A stretch of 64,000 nt of DNA from Treponema sp. (GTDB lineage Bacteria > Spirochaetota > Spirochaetia > Treponematales > Treponemataceae), in assembly GCA_017934745.1 (NCBI GenBank), contig JAGBIY010000003.1, forward strand, positions 1 through 64,000. Reading direction: 5' to 3'. Positions 1-7,372 of the stretch are shown here, in pieces. Position 1 is the stretch's first letter. Every line of letters begins with the position of its first letter. A model generated the notes under the pieces. It worked only from the letters and a program-made list of their open reading frames with translations. It was not told where the DNA came from and ran no database searches. Made by a program: the position numbers and the translations under genes.

Positions 1-143
1 AAATGGCCGAAACGAGCGGAAGCGGGGTTCCACAGTCGAATACAATCAGCCACCGCAAAGCGGTACTGCCGTATTCGGCTGTGGGTTCCCGCTGGGAGCG
101 CGTTTCGGCAACTACGGTATGCATAAACTCGACATTCGACCTA
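1..143. repeat. Interspersed structured repeat, copy A (cut by window edge)
   Basis: This is a partial copy of the ~171-bp element also seen at 29410-29580 and 37164-37334. The right end carries the terminal motif AAACTCGACATTCGACCTA. The centre holds the conserved cap ACCGCAAAGCGGTACTGCC, flanked by arms CCACAGTCGAATAC and GTATTCGGCTGTGG. These pair over 14 positions with one T-G wobble. The left end lies outside the window. Confidence 0.8.
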
Positions 144-163
144 CAAGGCATGAGGAGTGATGA

Positions 164-1423
164 ATGAACCATGAACTTTTGAAGCAGGTCATTTTCGACC
201 AGCACAGTTTCATACGCAATTTTGAAATAGTCGACAGAAAATGCAATTTCGACCTTGACGCAAACTATGTCGTTGTTGGCTTGCGGAGAGCAGGAAAAAC
301 AACAATCCTATACAAGCTCGTGCAGGAGCTTATAGCAAGCGGAGTCGACTGGAAGCAAATAATATACATCAATTTTGAAGACGAACGCCTTGATGAATTC
401 ACAATGGCGGACTTCAATGACATTCTCTCCGTTCAGGCGGAACTTTCTGACAAAGAAGGCTGGTTCTTTTTGGACGAAGTACAGAACGTTCTTGGCTGGG
501 AAAAATTCGCGCGGCGGCTCGCAGACTTCAAAGAGCACGCGTTCATAACAGGAAGCAACGCAAAAATGCTTTCGAGCGAGATTGAGGAGCGGTTGGGAGG
601 CCGCTACCTCACAAAGTACATCACTCCCTACAATTTCGCGGAATTTCTCACCGCAAAGAATGTGGATTTTTCAGAACCCGCCACTCTCGCGACAAAAGAA
701 AGCGGAAAAATCAGGGCTGCCGTCGAGGAGTATTTCTACTACGGAGGATTTCCCGAAAGCCTCAACCGTTTGGACAAGAGGGGCTATGTCTCAAGCATCT
801 ACCAAAAAATTCTCTTGGGCGACATCGCCACACGGAACAACATCCGAAATCCGAACGCACTGAGAATCATGATGAAAAAGATTGCGGAAGCCGTAAAAGA
901 CGAGCTTTCATACACAAAACTGCACAACATACTCAAGACAATCGGCGTGCCTGTGAGCAAAGATTCCGTAATCGACTATATCCGCTACGCAAAAGAAAGC
1001 TATCTCATTTTCGCCGTCAAAAATTATTTTTCAAAGTTCGTGGAAAAAGAGACCACCTCAAAGTATTATTACAACGACAACGGACTCATAAACCTTTTTT
1101 TGACAAAGGAAGAGCCTCGACTTTTGGAAAACCTCGTCGCGCTCACCTTGAAAAACCGCTACAAAGAGGGCTTGTATTACTTGAAATCCCAGAATCTCGA
1201 TGTCGATTTCTTTGTCGAACAGGAAGGGCTTGCCGTGCAGGTGGCATATTCCGTCTCAAACATCTCTTCGACCAGAGAAACGGACTCTTTAATCCAAGCC
1301 GCAAAATCCGTAAAAGAAGCGAAACGTTTTTTGATTGTCACCTACGAGGAAGAAAAAGTGATTGAACTCGCCGGAATCACAATCGAAGTCCGCCCGCTCT
1401 GGAAATGGCTCTTGGAACGCTGA
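164..1423 (+). CDS. AAA ATPase with DUF4143 C-terminal domain
   Basis: This 419-residue protein belongs to the AAA_14/DUF4143 group of ATPases that are common, often multicopy, in anaerobic bacteria. Their cellular role is mostly unproven. Walker A is GLRRAGKT (about residues 39-46), Walker B is FFLDEV (101-106), and a sensor-like FITGSN follows at about 127. The C-terminal half has the DUF4143 pattern, ending in a nuclease-like core around VDFFV and VQVAYS. The start is preceded by GAGGAG at 152-157. The gene stands alone and convergent to the lipoprotein gene on its right. It follows repeat copy A directly, so it may sit in a mobile or recombining spot. The family call is firm; the function is unknown. 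Confidence 0.88.
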   Translation: MNHELLKQVIFDQHSFIRNFEIVDRKCNFDLDANYVVVGLRRAGKTTILYKLVQELIASGVDWKQIIYINFEDERLDEFTMADFNDILSVQAELSDKEGWFFLDEVQNVLGWEKFARRLADFKEHAFITGSNAKMLSSEIEERLGGRYLTKYITPYNFAEFLTAKNVDFSEPATLATKESGKIRAAVEEYFYYGGFPESLNRLDKRGYVSSIYQKILLGDIATRNNIRNPNALRIMMKKIAEAVKDELSYTKLHNILKTIGVPVSKDSVIDYIRYAKESYLIFAVKNYFSKFVEKETTSKYYYNDNGLINLFLTKEEPRLLENLVALTLKNRYKEGLYYLKSQNLDVDFFVEQEGLAVQVAYSVSNISSTRETDSLIQAAKSVKEAKRFLIVTYEEEKVIELAGITIEVRPLWKWLLER

Positions 1424-1473
1424 AACGAGCGAAGTCCTCTTAGAGAAATGCGGCAATGCACATCGCGCCACGC

Positions 1474-1508
1474 AAAAAAAGCCCGGCAGGAAATTTCCCG
1501 TCGGGATT
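1474..1508 (-). terminator. Rho-independent terminator of the lipoprotein gene
   Basis: Read on the minus strand, a GC-rich inverted repeat (CCCGACGGGAAATTT with its partner) is followed by seven T residues. It lies about 50 nt beyond the stop codon of the lipoprotein gene at 1556-2356. Confidence 0.75.
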
Positions 1509-1555
1509 GAGAATCATCGCTTTTTTTAGCGGATTTGCTTTGCTACAATCTTGCT

Positions 1556-2356
1556 CTAGTTAGCCGAGTAGTTTTTAACAAAAGTAAGCTCCTCTTTCTG
1601 GTTGTAGAGATACTCTCCGTTGTAATACATGGCACCTGTAAAAGTCTCACCTTCGTATGTACAAGACATTGTTATAAGTCCCGCATTGTTTGTAAAGGTG
1701 AAGGACATTGAATCACCATCAGTAAAATTAATGATTCCTGTTCCGTCAGAGTTTAATGTATATTTGCATTCATCGCCGTCATCGAATGTCGCAAAAAGAC
1801 CGCTTCCGCTGGTGCGTGTAGCTTTCTGAGAACGATAAATCTTGTTGTTACAGCTGATGAATAGATAATCCTTTTCTTTGTTTAGAAGGTCAGTAAGTGA
1901 TGAGTCTGACTTATAACACTTTCCGTCGGTAAATGTGAGATAGCGTATTTCGTCGTCGTCGTCGTAGCTGAAAACTTTGTTGTTGAGTGTGTCGCTGTCA
2001 TAGGCAAGCTCTGTCACTGAAGCTGTTGCTTCAGAAACTGTGCTGCCTGAAGAACCGGAACCGCTGCTGCCTGAACCAGACTCGCTTGAACCCGAACCGC
2101 TGCTGCCTGAGCCAGACTCGCTTGAGCCAGAGCCGCTGCTGCCTGAACCAGACTCGCTTGAGCCAGAGCCGCTGCTGCCTGAACCAGACTCGCTTGAGCC
2201 AGAGCTGCTGCTACCTGATCCAGAACCATTTGCGTCCGAACTTGAGTTTGAGCTATTAGTGTCGTCATCGTCCGAGCATGAAACAAACGAGACCGAGCCA
2301 GCAACGAGCATCGCCGAAGCGAGCAAACCGAAAATTGTTCGTGAAAACTTTTTCAC
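1556..2356 (-). CDS. Lipoprotein with Ser/Gly/Glu tandem repeats
   Basis: Predicted lipoprotein of 266 residues. I chose the GTG start at 2356 because AAAGGAG lies just upstream and the product then begins with a clean type II signal peptide ending in SVSFVSC, followed by SDDDD. A longer frame opens at 2449 but would precede the signal peptide with an implausible tail. Residues about 40-100 are a low-complexity linker made of SGSGSSESGSGSSG units, encoded by an imperfect 36-bp DNA repeat (about 2041-2230). The C-terminal ~130 residues look like a small beta-rich domain (EIRYLTFTDGKCYKS, FATFDDGDECKYTL) of the kind seen in other Treponema lipoproteins. The function is not recognisable. The linker could space the domain away from the membrane. 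Repeat-unit changes would stay in frame. Confidence 0.8.
   Translation of the reverse strand: MKKFSRTIFGLLASAMLVAGSVSFVSCSDDDDTNSSNSSSDANGSGSGSSSSGSSESGSGSSGSGSSESGSGSSGSGSSESGSGSSGSGSSESGSGSSGSGSSGSTVSEATASVTELAYDSDTLNNKVFSYDDDDEIRYLTFTDGKCYKSDSSLTDLLNKEKDYLFISCNNKIYRSQKATRTSGSGLFATFDDGDECKYTLNSDGTGIINFTDGDSMSFTFTNNAGLITMSCTYEGETFTGAMYYNGEYLYNQKEELTFVKNYSAN
2041..2230. repeat. 36-bp in-frame tandem repeat in lipoprotein gene
   Basis: About four to five imperfect copies of a 36-bp unit (12 codons) encode the Ser/Gly/Glu linker. Because the unit is a multiple of three, copy-number change alters linker length without breaking the frame. Confidence 0.8.
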
Positions 2357-2359
2357 AAT

Positions 2360-2390
2360 GAACTCCTTTGACTGCCATTTTTTGCAGTCA
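2360..2390 (-). promoter_or_regulatory. Hairpin beside the lipoprotein Shine-Dalgarno
   Basis: In the minus-strand leader, TGACTGC and GCAGTCA form a 7-bp stem with an 8-nt loop immediately before the AAAGGAG ribosome-binding site of the lipoprotein gene. It could modulate translation. This is inferred from position only. Confidence 0.35.
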
Positions 2391-2402
2391 GATTTTTGAT
2401 AT

Positions 2403-2460
2403 AAAAAAATCCGTGTGAATTTGCGCCTTGAAGAACACAAATCCCGCACGGATGTTTTTT
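2403..2460. terminator. Bidirectional terminator-like hairpin
   Basis: Arms ATCCGTG (about 2409-2416) and CACGGAT (2447-2453) are flanked on both outer sides by A/T runs, so the hairpin would work in either direction. It lies in the leader of the minus-strand lipoprotein gene, so it could be an attenuator if transcription starts to its right. Confidence 0.45.
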
Positions 2461-2831
2461 GAGAAAATTAGTTATGTCAGAAAGATTTTTTAGCGACCTA
2501 CTGCGCGAATCTACGCGAGTTTGCTGTCGCAAACTCGTAAGCTCGCGACAGCGAGCGACAATCTGCGAATCTGCGAATCTGCGAATCTGCGAATCTGCGA
2601 ATTATACAAGCCGAGACTTGCATGTCAAGTGTTTTTGAAGAGAAATTGAACTTTTTTGCAGATGATTCAAAATTCATAAGAGTATTATAAGATACCTCTT
2701 AACATTTGTAAATAACAAGCTAATTTTATTGTCACAAGCCAGCTCTTTCTCCTGTTTTTCATTGTAAAACGCAGAATTGAACCTTAAAATAAATATTGAG
2801 GACATCGAATTTTTCAAGGCGAGGAGGCATT
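2461..2831. other. Gene-free stretch with two hairpins and an 8-bp tandem repeat
   Basis: No convincing gene is present. The stretch holds a perfect 9-bp inverted repeat CGAGTTTGC/GCAAACTCG (2516-2537), a second hairpin GCTCGC/GCGAGC (2541-2556), and then about five copies of the octamer CTGCGAAT (2562-2603). The rest is AT-rich and presumably carries the promoter of the transglutaminase-like gene. Confidence 0.7.
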
Positions 2832-4325
2832 ATGAAAAAAGCGGCGGCGGTAGTTCTTTTCTTTTCATTGTTTTCGGGACTTTTTTCGGCCACTATGGAA
2901 AGCAGGGTCAGGGCGGTTCCGAAACAGATTGCGGAAAACGTCAAGGCGGAACCGGAGCAGAACATCCAGTCTCTCGTCGATTTCCTGGTGAAGGGAGCCA
3001 GCGGAACAGGCGCGAAAGTGAAGGTCCTGCACGACTGGATTTGCGACAACATAGAATACGACACGGGAATCTTCACGGGAACGGCCGGAAAACAGGGATA
3101 CGCCGACGTGCTCAAAAGCGGAAAGGCTGTCTGCGCCGGATACACGAACCTGATGACGAAGATGTGCCGGCTCGCAGGAATAGAAGCGATTGGAATAGAG
3201 GGGCACTCAAAGGGCTTCGCCTACATGGGCTACCTGGAAGACGAGCCGAACCACGCCTGGAACGCAATCAAAATCGGGAACAGATGGCAGCTCGTGGACG
3301 TGACGTGGGACGCCGGATTCGTGGACTACAAGACATACATCAAGCACTACTCGACGGAATGGCTCTATAGGACGCCGGAGCAGTTCATCTACTCGCATCT
3401 TCCGGTCAAGGACGAACACCAGTACCTTTCAAAAATCAAGACGAAAGAGGAATTCGTGAAGGAGCCTTACGTTCCCGGAAAATTCTTCGAGTACGGATTC
3501 TCTTTCGGAAAGAATGCGCCCGACTACACGAACAAAATAAAGGAAGCCGCAAAGTTCGACTTCAAGATTTCAAAGAGCGCAGTGGCGGCCAACAGCTACC
3601 TTTTCGACCGCGAAAGCGGAACCGTGAGGAACGCAGTCTGGATGGAAAAGAACGGGCAGGTCTTCTCGACGATGGTGGACATTCCCAGCGCGAAAAAGCA
3701 CATCGCATACGTCATGGCGAAAAACACGGGAAGCTCAAGCATAACGGCGTTCTGCCCGACCGACGAGTTCAAGGGAAGGATAGAGGGACAGGCCCGCGCG
3801 CTTCTTGGGCAGAAGAAAATCACTGAGAAGGAGCTGGAGTTTTTCCTCGGCTCATACTTCGAAGTCGAGGAGAACAGGCTCTGCTACTACAGGGAAGATT
3901 TGTTCGACAGGCAGCGGAACAGCGCGGTCTTGAAGGTCTTGAAGCTTTTGGGGGAGGACACGAGCTACGAGGAAGTCATCTCGTTCGAAGTCGTCCCCGA
4001 CGAGGGCTACGAAGGCTTCGGAGCGGACTCTCCAAGGTTCCCGACCGCGTACAAGACCTACCTCGAAAGCTCCAACATCAGAATCATCTCGCCGCTCAAA
4101 GGCCGCCTCGAAAAAGGCGCAAGCCAGAAGTTCGAAATCGACGCAAAATCGTTCTCGTCGCTCGCAATCGTCATGAACGGCGAACTACAGGCGGAGCTGA
4201 AGAAGAACGCTAAGGGCATATTCGAAGCCGAATTCACAATCCCGGACTCGGCCGACAAAATCGGAATCTACGCGTCAAAGGACAAGAGCAACTACGCAGG
4301 CCTCTTCACATACGAAGTCCGCTGA
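2832..4325 (+). CDS. Secreted transglutaminase-like (TGc) protein
   Basis: Protein of 497 residues with an N-terminal signal peptide (MKKAAAVVLFFSLFSGLFSA) and a transglutaminase-core domain at residues about 60-165. The presumed catalytic triad is Cys101 (KAVCAGY), His141 (PNHAWN) and Asp156 (LVDVTWD). Proteins of this class in the envelope usually act as cysteine proteases or peptide-bond hydrolases rather than cross-linkers. The substrate here is unknown. The C-terminal third (from about 415) resembles a small beta-sandwich binding domain. The ATG at 2832 is chosen because GAGGAGG precedes it and the signal peptide begins there. The gene is monocistronic and convergent with the toxin-antitoxin pair. 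Confidence 0.85.
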   Translation: MKKAAAVVLFFSLFSGLFSATMESRVRAVPKQIAENVKAEPEQNIQSLVDFLVKGASGTGAKVKVLHDWICDNIEYDTGIFTGTAGKQGYADVLKSGKAVCAGYTNLMTKMCRLAGIEAIGIEGHSKGFAYMGYLEDEPNHAWNAIKIGNRWQLVDVTWDAGFVDYKTYIKHYSTEWLYRTPEQFIYSHLPVKDEHQYLSKIKTKEEFVKEPYVPGKFFEYGFSFGKNAPDYTNKIKEAAKFDFKISKSAVAANSYLFDRESGTVRNAVWMEKNGQVFSTMVDIPSAKKHIAYVMAKNTGSSSITAFCPTDEFKGRIEGQARALLGQKKITEKELEFFLGSYFEVEENRLCYYREDLFDRQRNSAVLKVLKLLGEDTSYEEVISFEVVPDEGYEGFGADSPRFPTAYKTYLESSNIRIISPLKGRLEKGASQKFEIDAKSFSSLAIVMNGELQAELKKNAKGIFEAEFTIPDSADKIGIYASKDKSNYAGLFTYEVR

Positions 4326-4353
4326 CGTAAGCCGCATTCGCTGCGCTCCACGC

Positions 4354-4401
4354 AAAAAAACGCTCCGGCAGGGGAACGGGGAGTTCCGAGGAGCCGAAGC
4401 G
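4354..4401 (-). terminator. Terminator of the toxin-antitoxin operon (repeat copy 1)
   Basis: Arms CGCTCCGGC and GCCGAAGCG enclose a smaller GGAAC/GTTCC stem. On the minus strand a run of seven T follows. The 41-bp hairpin recurs at 5180-5220 with one difference. Confidence 0.7.
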
Positions 4402-4420
4402 GGTGTGGAATCATTGAAAA

Positions 4421-4834
4421 CTATTTTATCTGCAAAAAATCCACTGGCGAAATGGTTTTTACGGGAGAATTTTTGAAACCATTTTCCTTATCTCTGGTGA
4501 TTATGTAATCAAGATTCAATTTTTCCGCACATGTCATTTGAAGAGCATCCTCCAAATCATTCCAATCGCCATTGTCTAGAAATGAAAGGAAATCATTTTT
4601 CCCTTCCGAAATTATTGTAAAAAAATTGCAAAAAAGCTTTATCACATTTTTCCTATCTTCCAATGAATGCGATTTTCGTGTAATAAAGAAAACATCCGAA
4701 ATCGAATGAGCCGTCACAAAACCATTGTGGACGTTTCCAATGCACTGCTGAAAAATCTGATTCGCATCATCAAAAAATGGCTGTCTCTTTTGAATGACAT
4801 CAAGAATGATATTCGTGTCTATCAAAACATTCAT
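4421..4834 (-). CDS. PIN-domain toxin (VapC-like)
   Basis: 137-residue PIN-domain protein, probably a Mg-dependent ribonuclease toxin. The N-terminal MNVLIDTNIILD supplies the first catalytic acidic residue (Asp6). Further conserved acids are in the central DLEDALQ segment and in YIITRDKENG near the C terminus, the usual PIN_3 arrangement. It is co-transcribed with the upstream 98-residue gene, overlapping it by four bases (ATGA), as expected for a toxin behind its antitoxin. RNA target is not predictable. Confidence 0.87.
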   Translation of the reverse strand: MNVLIDTNIILDVIQKRQPFFDDANQIFQQCIGNVHNGFVTAHSISDVFFITRKSHSLEDRKNVIKLFCNFFTIISEGKNDFLSFLDNGDWNDLEDALQMTCAEKLNLDYIITRDKENGFKNSPVKTISPVDFLQIK

Positions 4835-5127
4835 TTATCGACTCCGTATTTTTCCGCGAAGTATTCTGTTTTTGCGTCTTCCAAAGAAATTGACTCAGGA
4901 ACGCAGCCCGCGATTTTCTCCAGCAAGTCCAAGCCTTCTTGAACCGAGCGTTTTTTTTCGTTTTTCTTTTCAGACTTCACGACATCGATTTTGTACTCAA
5001 GCAAATCAAAGAAATTCAGAACATCAGCAAAAAATTCCTGAGGAATTGCCTTCAACCGGCTTTCCAATTTTTCGTAAGAGATATAAGCGTTTTGTGCACC
5101 TGTTTTTTTATACGGGATATCAAGCAT
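4831..5127 (-). CDS. Antitoxin partner of the PIN toxin
   Basis: 98-residue protein upstream of, and overlapping by four bases, the PIN toxin gene. It has a conserved pattern (SYEKLESRLKAIPQEF, LLEYKI) typical of DUF2281-type antitoxins, which bind operator DNA and inhibit the toxin. The middle is Lys/Glu-rich and probably flexible. The C-terminal DAKTEYFAEKYG is likely the part that folds onto the toxin. The assignment rests mainly on operon context and size. Confidence 0.7.
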   Translation of the reverse strand: MLDIPYKKTGAQNAYISYEKLESRLKAIPQEFFADVLNFFDLLEYKIDVVKSEKKNEKKRSVQEGLDLLEKIAGCVPESISLEDAKTEYFAEKYGVDK

Positions 5128-5173
5128 AATTTTCTCCGTCGCAATTTTAACATGAAGAAAAAATATGTTCGAG

Positions 5174-5220
5174 AAAAAACGCTCCGGCAGGGGAACGGGG
5201 AGTTCCGAGGTGCCGAAGCG
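5174..5220 (-). terminator. Terminator hairpin (repeat copy 2)
   Basis: Near-identical (40 of 41 bases) to the hairpin at 4361-4401, with a run of T residues on the minus strand. It would terminate the minus-strand gene ending at 5242. With the first copy it brackets the toxin-antitoxin pair as direct repeats. Confidence 0.65.
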
Positions 5221-5241
5221 TTTTGAAGAAGTGTGATATGT

Positions 5242-5589
5242 CTATTTATGTATCTGACTCAACAGCCTTCTATATTTGTTGACGGCGGCGTTAAGCTTTT
5301 TCTCCAGCAGTGCGGTGTTTGGAATCACGCGTTTGTCATCGGACACCGTTATGTAGAATATATTTTCGCCATAATTGCTCAGACCATTTTGCAAAAGGAA
5401 TTCCTCATGTCCATACCACTTTGAAAAAGTAAGAAAAACGCCACTTTGATTGAAATAACAGTTTTCAAACTGTGAATAGCCGACATTAATATCAATCGAT
5501 ATACAAGTTTCAAACTCAACAAACGAATCAGTGTACGGTACGTCTCCGTCAATGCTGTAACTGCCATTATGAATAGAAATATGAACCAT
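5242..5589 (-). CDS. Hypothetical 115-residue protein downstream of the nuclease relic
   Basis: Unrecognised 115-residue protein without signal peptide or membrane segment. The ATG at 5589 is preferred over TTG at 5595 because AGGAG lies six bases before it. That ribosome-binding site overlaps the stop codon of the upstream nuclease-like pseudogene, so the two were translationally coupled. The sequence is rich in aromatic residues and short beta-type segments (ISIHNGSYSIDG, FENCYFNQSG), with a helical C terminus. Tight coupling to a PD-(D/E)XK-like gene suggests it may have been an inhibitor or immunity partner, now orphaned. This is inference. Confidence 0.55.
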   Translation of the reverse strand: MVHISIHNGSYSIDGDVPYTDSFVEFETCISIDINVGYSQFENCYFNQSGVFLTFSKWYGHEEFLLQNGLSNYGENIFYITVSDDKRVIPNTALLEKKLNAAVNKYRRLLSQIHK

Positions 5590-5598
5590 AGCCAACTC

Positions 5599-6002
5599 CT
5601 AAAGTCCCAAAGCGAACCGGAACGCATTCAGCCCCTGCATTTCGCAATTACGTCTGTCGCAATAGCGGAAAAACTCCGTCCATGTTGTTTTCTTGACAGA
5701 AGCAGGTATAGCCCCCATATCGGTGTAGTTTGCAGGAACGATAAACAAATCTCTAGTATACGGACTCTTCTCCGACTCTGTTAATGGAGCATCATTTATC
5801 TTTACCTCAATCTTGATGCCCGCACCATTATTCAAGTGGATAACCAAATCGGGTATTGTCGCCCCATAGTTTTCTTGAGTAGAAACATAGGCAACGTCTT
5901 TATGGGAACAACCAAACGGCTTTAAAAGGAAATCATATGCGACTTCCTAGTCACTTCAGAAAGTTCTCCATGAAAAACTTCACCTACAGCATCATCAGTG
6001 TC
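5599..6002 (-). pseudogene. Frameshifted, 5'-truncated PD-(D/E)XK-like nuclease fragment
   Basis: Two minus-strand frames join to give one coding remnant. The right-hand part reads DTDDAVGEVFHGELSEVTR. After a shift near 5945 it continues EVAYDFLLKPFGCSHKDV and on to IPDLVIHL and IKIEVKI. The IPD ... EVK spacing resembles the catalytic core of the PD-(D/E)XK nuclease fold. The longest intact stretch lacks a plausible start: the ORF begins at an internal TTG. The 5' end stops abruptly at about 6002, where IS3-type transposase sequence begins. So the gene seems to have been interrupted by an insertion sequence and then decayed. Family identity is tentative. Confidence 0.6.
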
Positions 6003-6145
6003 CACAAATGAACTGTTTGAATATTTGTCTTGGTACAACGAAAAGAGAATTAAGGTCAAATTAAAAGGACTGACTCCTTTACAATTCAGGAATCAGTCCT
6101 TAAAATCTGCCTTGTTAAAGTGGCCAACAATTGGGGTGCACTTCA
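5998..6145 (+). mobile_element. Remnant of an IS3-family insertion sequence (3' end)
   Basis: The plus-strand frame encodes FEYLSWYNEKRIKVKLKGL followed by TPLQFRNQS. This is the characteristic C-terminal end of IS3-family (IS150/IS3 subgroup) DDE transposases. It is followed by GTGGCCAACAATTGGGGTG and CTTCA, resembling an IS3-type terminal inverted repeat. Only about 40 codons remain, with no catalytic residues and no left end, so the element is dead. Its left boundary coincides with truncation of the nuclease-like gene. Confidence 0.75.
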
Positions 6146-6158
6146 AAAGTATTGATTA

Positions 6159-6470
6159 TTACCAGCATGATTTCCGTGTTGGAGAACATGATATTGCCGT
6201 GAATTTGGAACCCCAAGAACAGTCTGCTGCTGCCAGTCTCTCTGCTTTTGCTTCTGCTTCTGAAGAACTGGTTGCTATAACCTTGTACGATTTTGAACCA
6301 CCGTTGCTTCCATCTTCTTTTGTTATTTTAACAGTAACGGTATACTCTTGTTCTGTAAACTGAGCAATCAAAACCATTTCACCTGATGCAAGCGGAGACA
6401 ATTTTTCAGTTGCAAAAACTCCGCCCACGACTGTCGCCATAACAGTAAGTGCCAAAAGTATTTTTTTCAT
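6159..6470 (-). CDS. Small secreted protein, unknown
   Basis: 103-residue protein with a signal peptide (MKKILLALTVMATVVGGVFA) and AAGGAG seven bases before the ATG. The mature part (about 83 residues) has a beta-type segment YTVTVKITKEDG followed by an Ala/Glu-rich helix SEAEAKAERLAAADC and a Cys-containing tail. It does not match any family I recognise. The gene ends 14 bp from the IS3 remnant, so its C terminus could have been altered by the insertion. Probably periplasmic or surface-released. Confidence 0.6.
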   Translation of the reverse strand: MKKILLALTVMATVVGGVFATEKLSPLASGEMVLIAQFTEQEYTVTVKITKEDGSNGGSKSYKVIATSSSEAEAKAERLAAADCSWGSKFTAISCSPTRKSCW

Positions 6471-6541
6471 AAAAAACTCCTTGCCATTTTTACCTCTTGG
6501 CTGAGGGTAATTTACATTTCCAACATCCTTGTAAATACAAT

Positions 6542-6676
6542 CTACTGTACATTACGAGGAACAGTGATTGCGTCCCCAGGGATGCGGACTTTTGCATTTA
6601 TGTTGTGGCAGATGCCTTCCATATTTTCAAAAAGAACAGAATGATTAACATTCATTTCATCAAGGAACTTCTGCAT
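6542..6676 (-). CDS. Possible 44-residue protein in the small-peptide operon
   Basis: A minus-strand frame MQKFLDEMNVNHSVLFEN.. to ..PGDAITVPRNVQ starts 20 nt after the stop of the 38-residue membrane peptide and in the same direction. It has no clear ribosome-binding site, so translation may depend on coupling. The sequence is non-repetitive and reads as a plausible small soluble protein. It is too short for a family call. Confidence 0.4.
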   Translation of the reverse strand: MQKFLDEMNVNHSVLFENMEGICHNINAKVRIPGDAITVPRNVQ

Positions 6677-6695
6677 ATAGAGTAAAGTTTCATTG

Positions 6696-6812
6696 TTATA
6701 TTCGATTTATGAAGTCAGAAATTTTTAGTTTTGTAACAACCCAAAGTGCCAAAACAGAAAGCGCAATTAATGCGATAAGCACCAAAATTTCAACAAAGTC
6801 TTTAAATGCCAT
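6696..6812 (-). CDS. 38-residue single-pass membrane peptide
   Basis: The frame MAFKDFVEILVLIALIALSV.. has AAGGAG eight bases before its ATG and ends in a charged tail (TKLKISDFINRI). One strongly hydrophobic segment covers residues about 8-26. Size and shape resemble small membrane toxins or membrane-protein regulators, but no specific family is recognised. It is divergent from the HTH regulator at 7025, and the 200-bp space between them carries repeated palindromic sites, so the regulator may control it. Confidence 0.6.
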   Translation of the reverse strand: MAFKDFVEILVLIALIALSVLALWVVTKLKISDFINRI

Positions 6813-6918
6813 AAACAAATCTCCTTGTACACGGCTTATCGCAGCTCACTTTTTCGCAAAACGAATGAAATTCTGACTTACGAAAATCGAGTTTGGAAAA
6901 TTCAATCCTCATTTTTCC

Positions 6919-6951
6919 AAATATTATGCTCATCGAACATAATATTTTATG
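6919..6951. promoter_or_regulatory. Operator-like inverted repeat, site 1
   Basis: A perfect inverted repeat AAATATTATG (6919-6928) and CATAATATTT (6938-6947) is separated by nine bases. It includes the box ACATAATATTTTATG (6937-6951), which recurs 30 bp downstream. Probably the binding site of the adjacent HTH protein. Confidence 0.55.
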
Positions 6952-6966
6952 CTTAACAAAACCCTA

Positions 6967-6981
6967 ACATAACATTTTATG
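6967..6981. promoter_or_regulatory. Operator-like box, site 2
   Basis: ACATAACATTTTATG differs from the box at 6937-6951 at one position and starts exactly 30 bp further on, about three helical turns. That spacing suits cooperative binding of a dimeric regulator. Confidence 0.55.
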
Positions 6982-7024
6982 TCGGTCAATCAAGACTGCT
7001 CCAAATTTTACTATGATGGCAGGC

Positions 7025-7357
7025 ATGGGTTTCGGTGAAAATTTGCACAATGAGCTTGTGTTTCAGAATATTCAGATAAAAGAGTTGTCGGTTCGGACAG
7101 GAATAAAGAAAAGCACCCTTGACAAGTATCTTTCCGGCAACAAATCCCAACCGAATGTTGAAAATGCAGTGAAAATCGCGGAGACGCTGGGAGTTTCCGT
7201 CGAATACCTCGTGAAAGGCGTGTGCGTCTCCGAAGCGACGAGGGGCTGCGAGCTTTCGAGCGAGAACAGGACGCTCATGGAGCAGTACAACAGGCTCACG
7301 GAATTCAACAAGCAGACGATTCAGGAACTCACGCAGTCGCTGCTCAGGCGGCAGTGA
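7025..7357 (+). CDS. HTH (Cro/C1-type) transcriptional regulator
   Basis: 110-residue DNA-binding protein. The helix-turn-helix spans about residues 15-60 (IQIKELSVRTGIKKSTLDKY, then NVENAVKIAETLGVSVEYLV), a standard HTH_3 pattern. The C-terminal ~45 residues are charged and probably mediate dimerisation. Three in-frame ATGs exist (7013, 7016, 7025). I prefer 7025 because relatives begin MGF..NL, and because TATGAT at 7012-7017 would be a -10 box seven bases before it. No Shine-Dalgarno is seen for any of them. Likely autoregulated through the boxes at 6919-6981 and possibly repressing the divergent membrane peptide. Confidence 0.85.
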   Translation: MGFGENLHNELVFQNIQIKELSVRTGIKKSTLDKYLSGNKSQPNVENAVKIAETLGVSVEYLVKGVCVSEATRGCELSSENRTLMEQYNRLTEFNKQTIQELTQSLLRRQ

Positions 7358-7372
7358 GTGGGCAAAAACGAT

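Noticed and set aside
2040..2399. Plus-strand 119-residue frame rich in Pro/Glu repeats
   Set aside because: Antisense shadow of the Ser/Gly-repeat lipoprotein; repeat DNA keeps other frames open. It has no signal or ribosome-binding site of its own.
6497..6685. Plus-strand 62-residue frame
   Set aside because: No ribosome-binding site and no plausible protein character. The opposite strand reads better as the small companion peptide.
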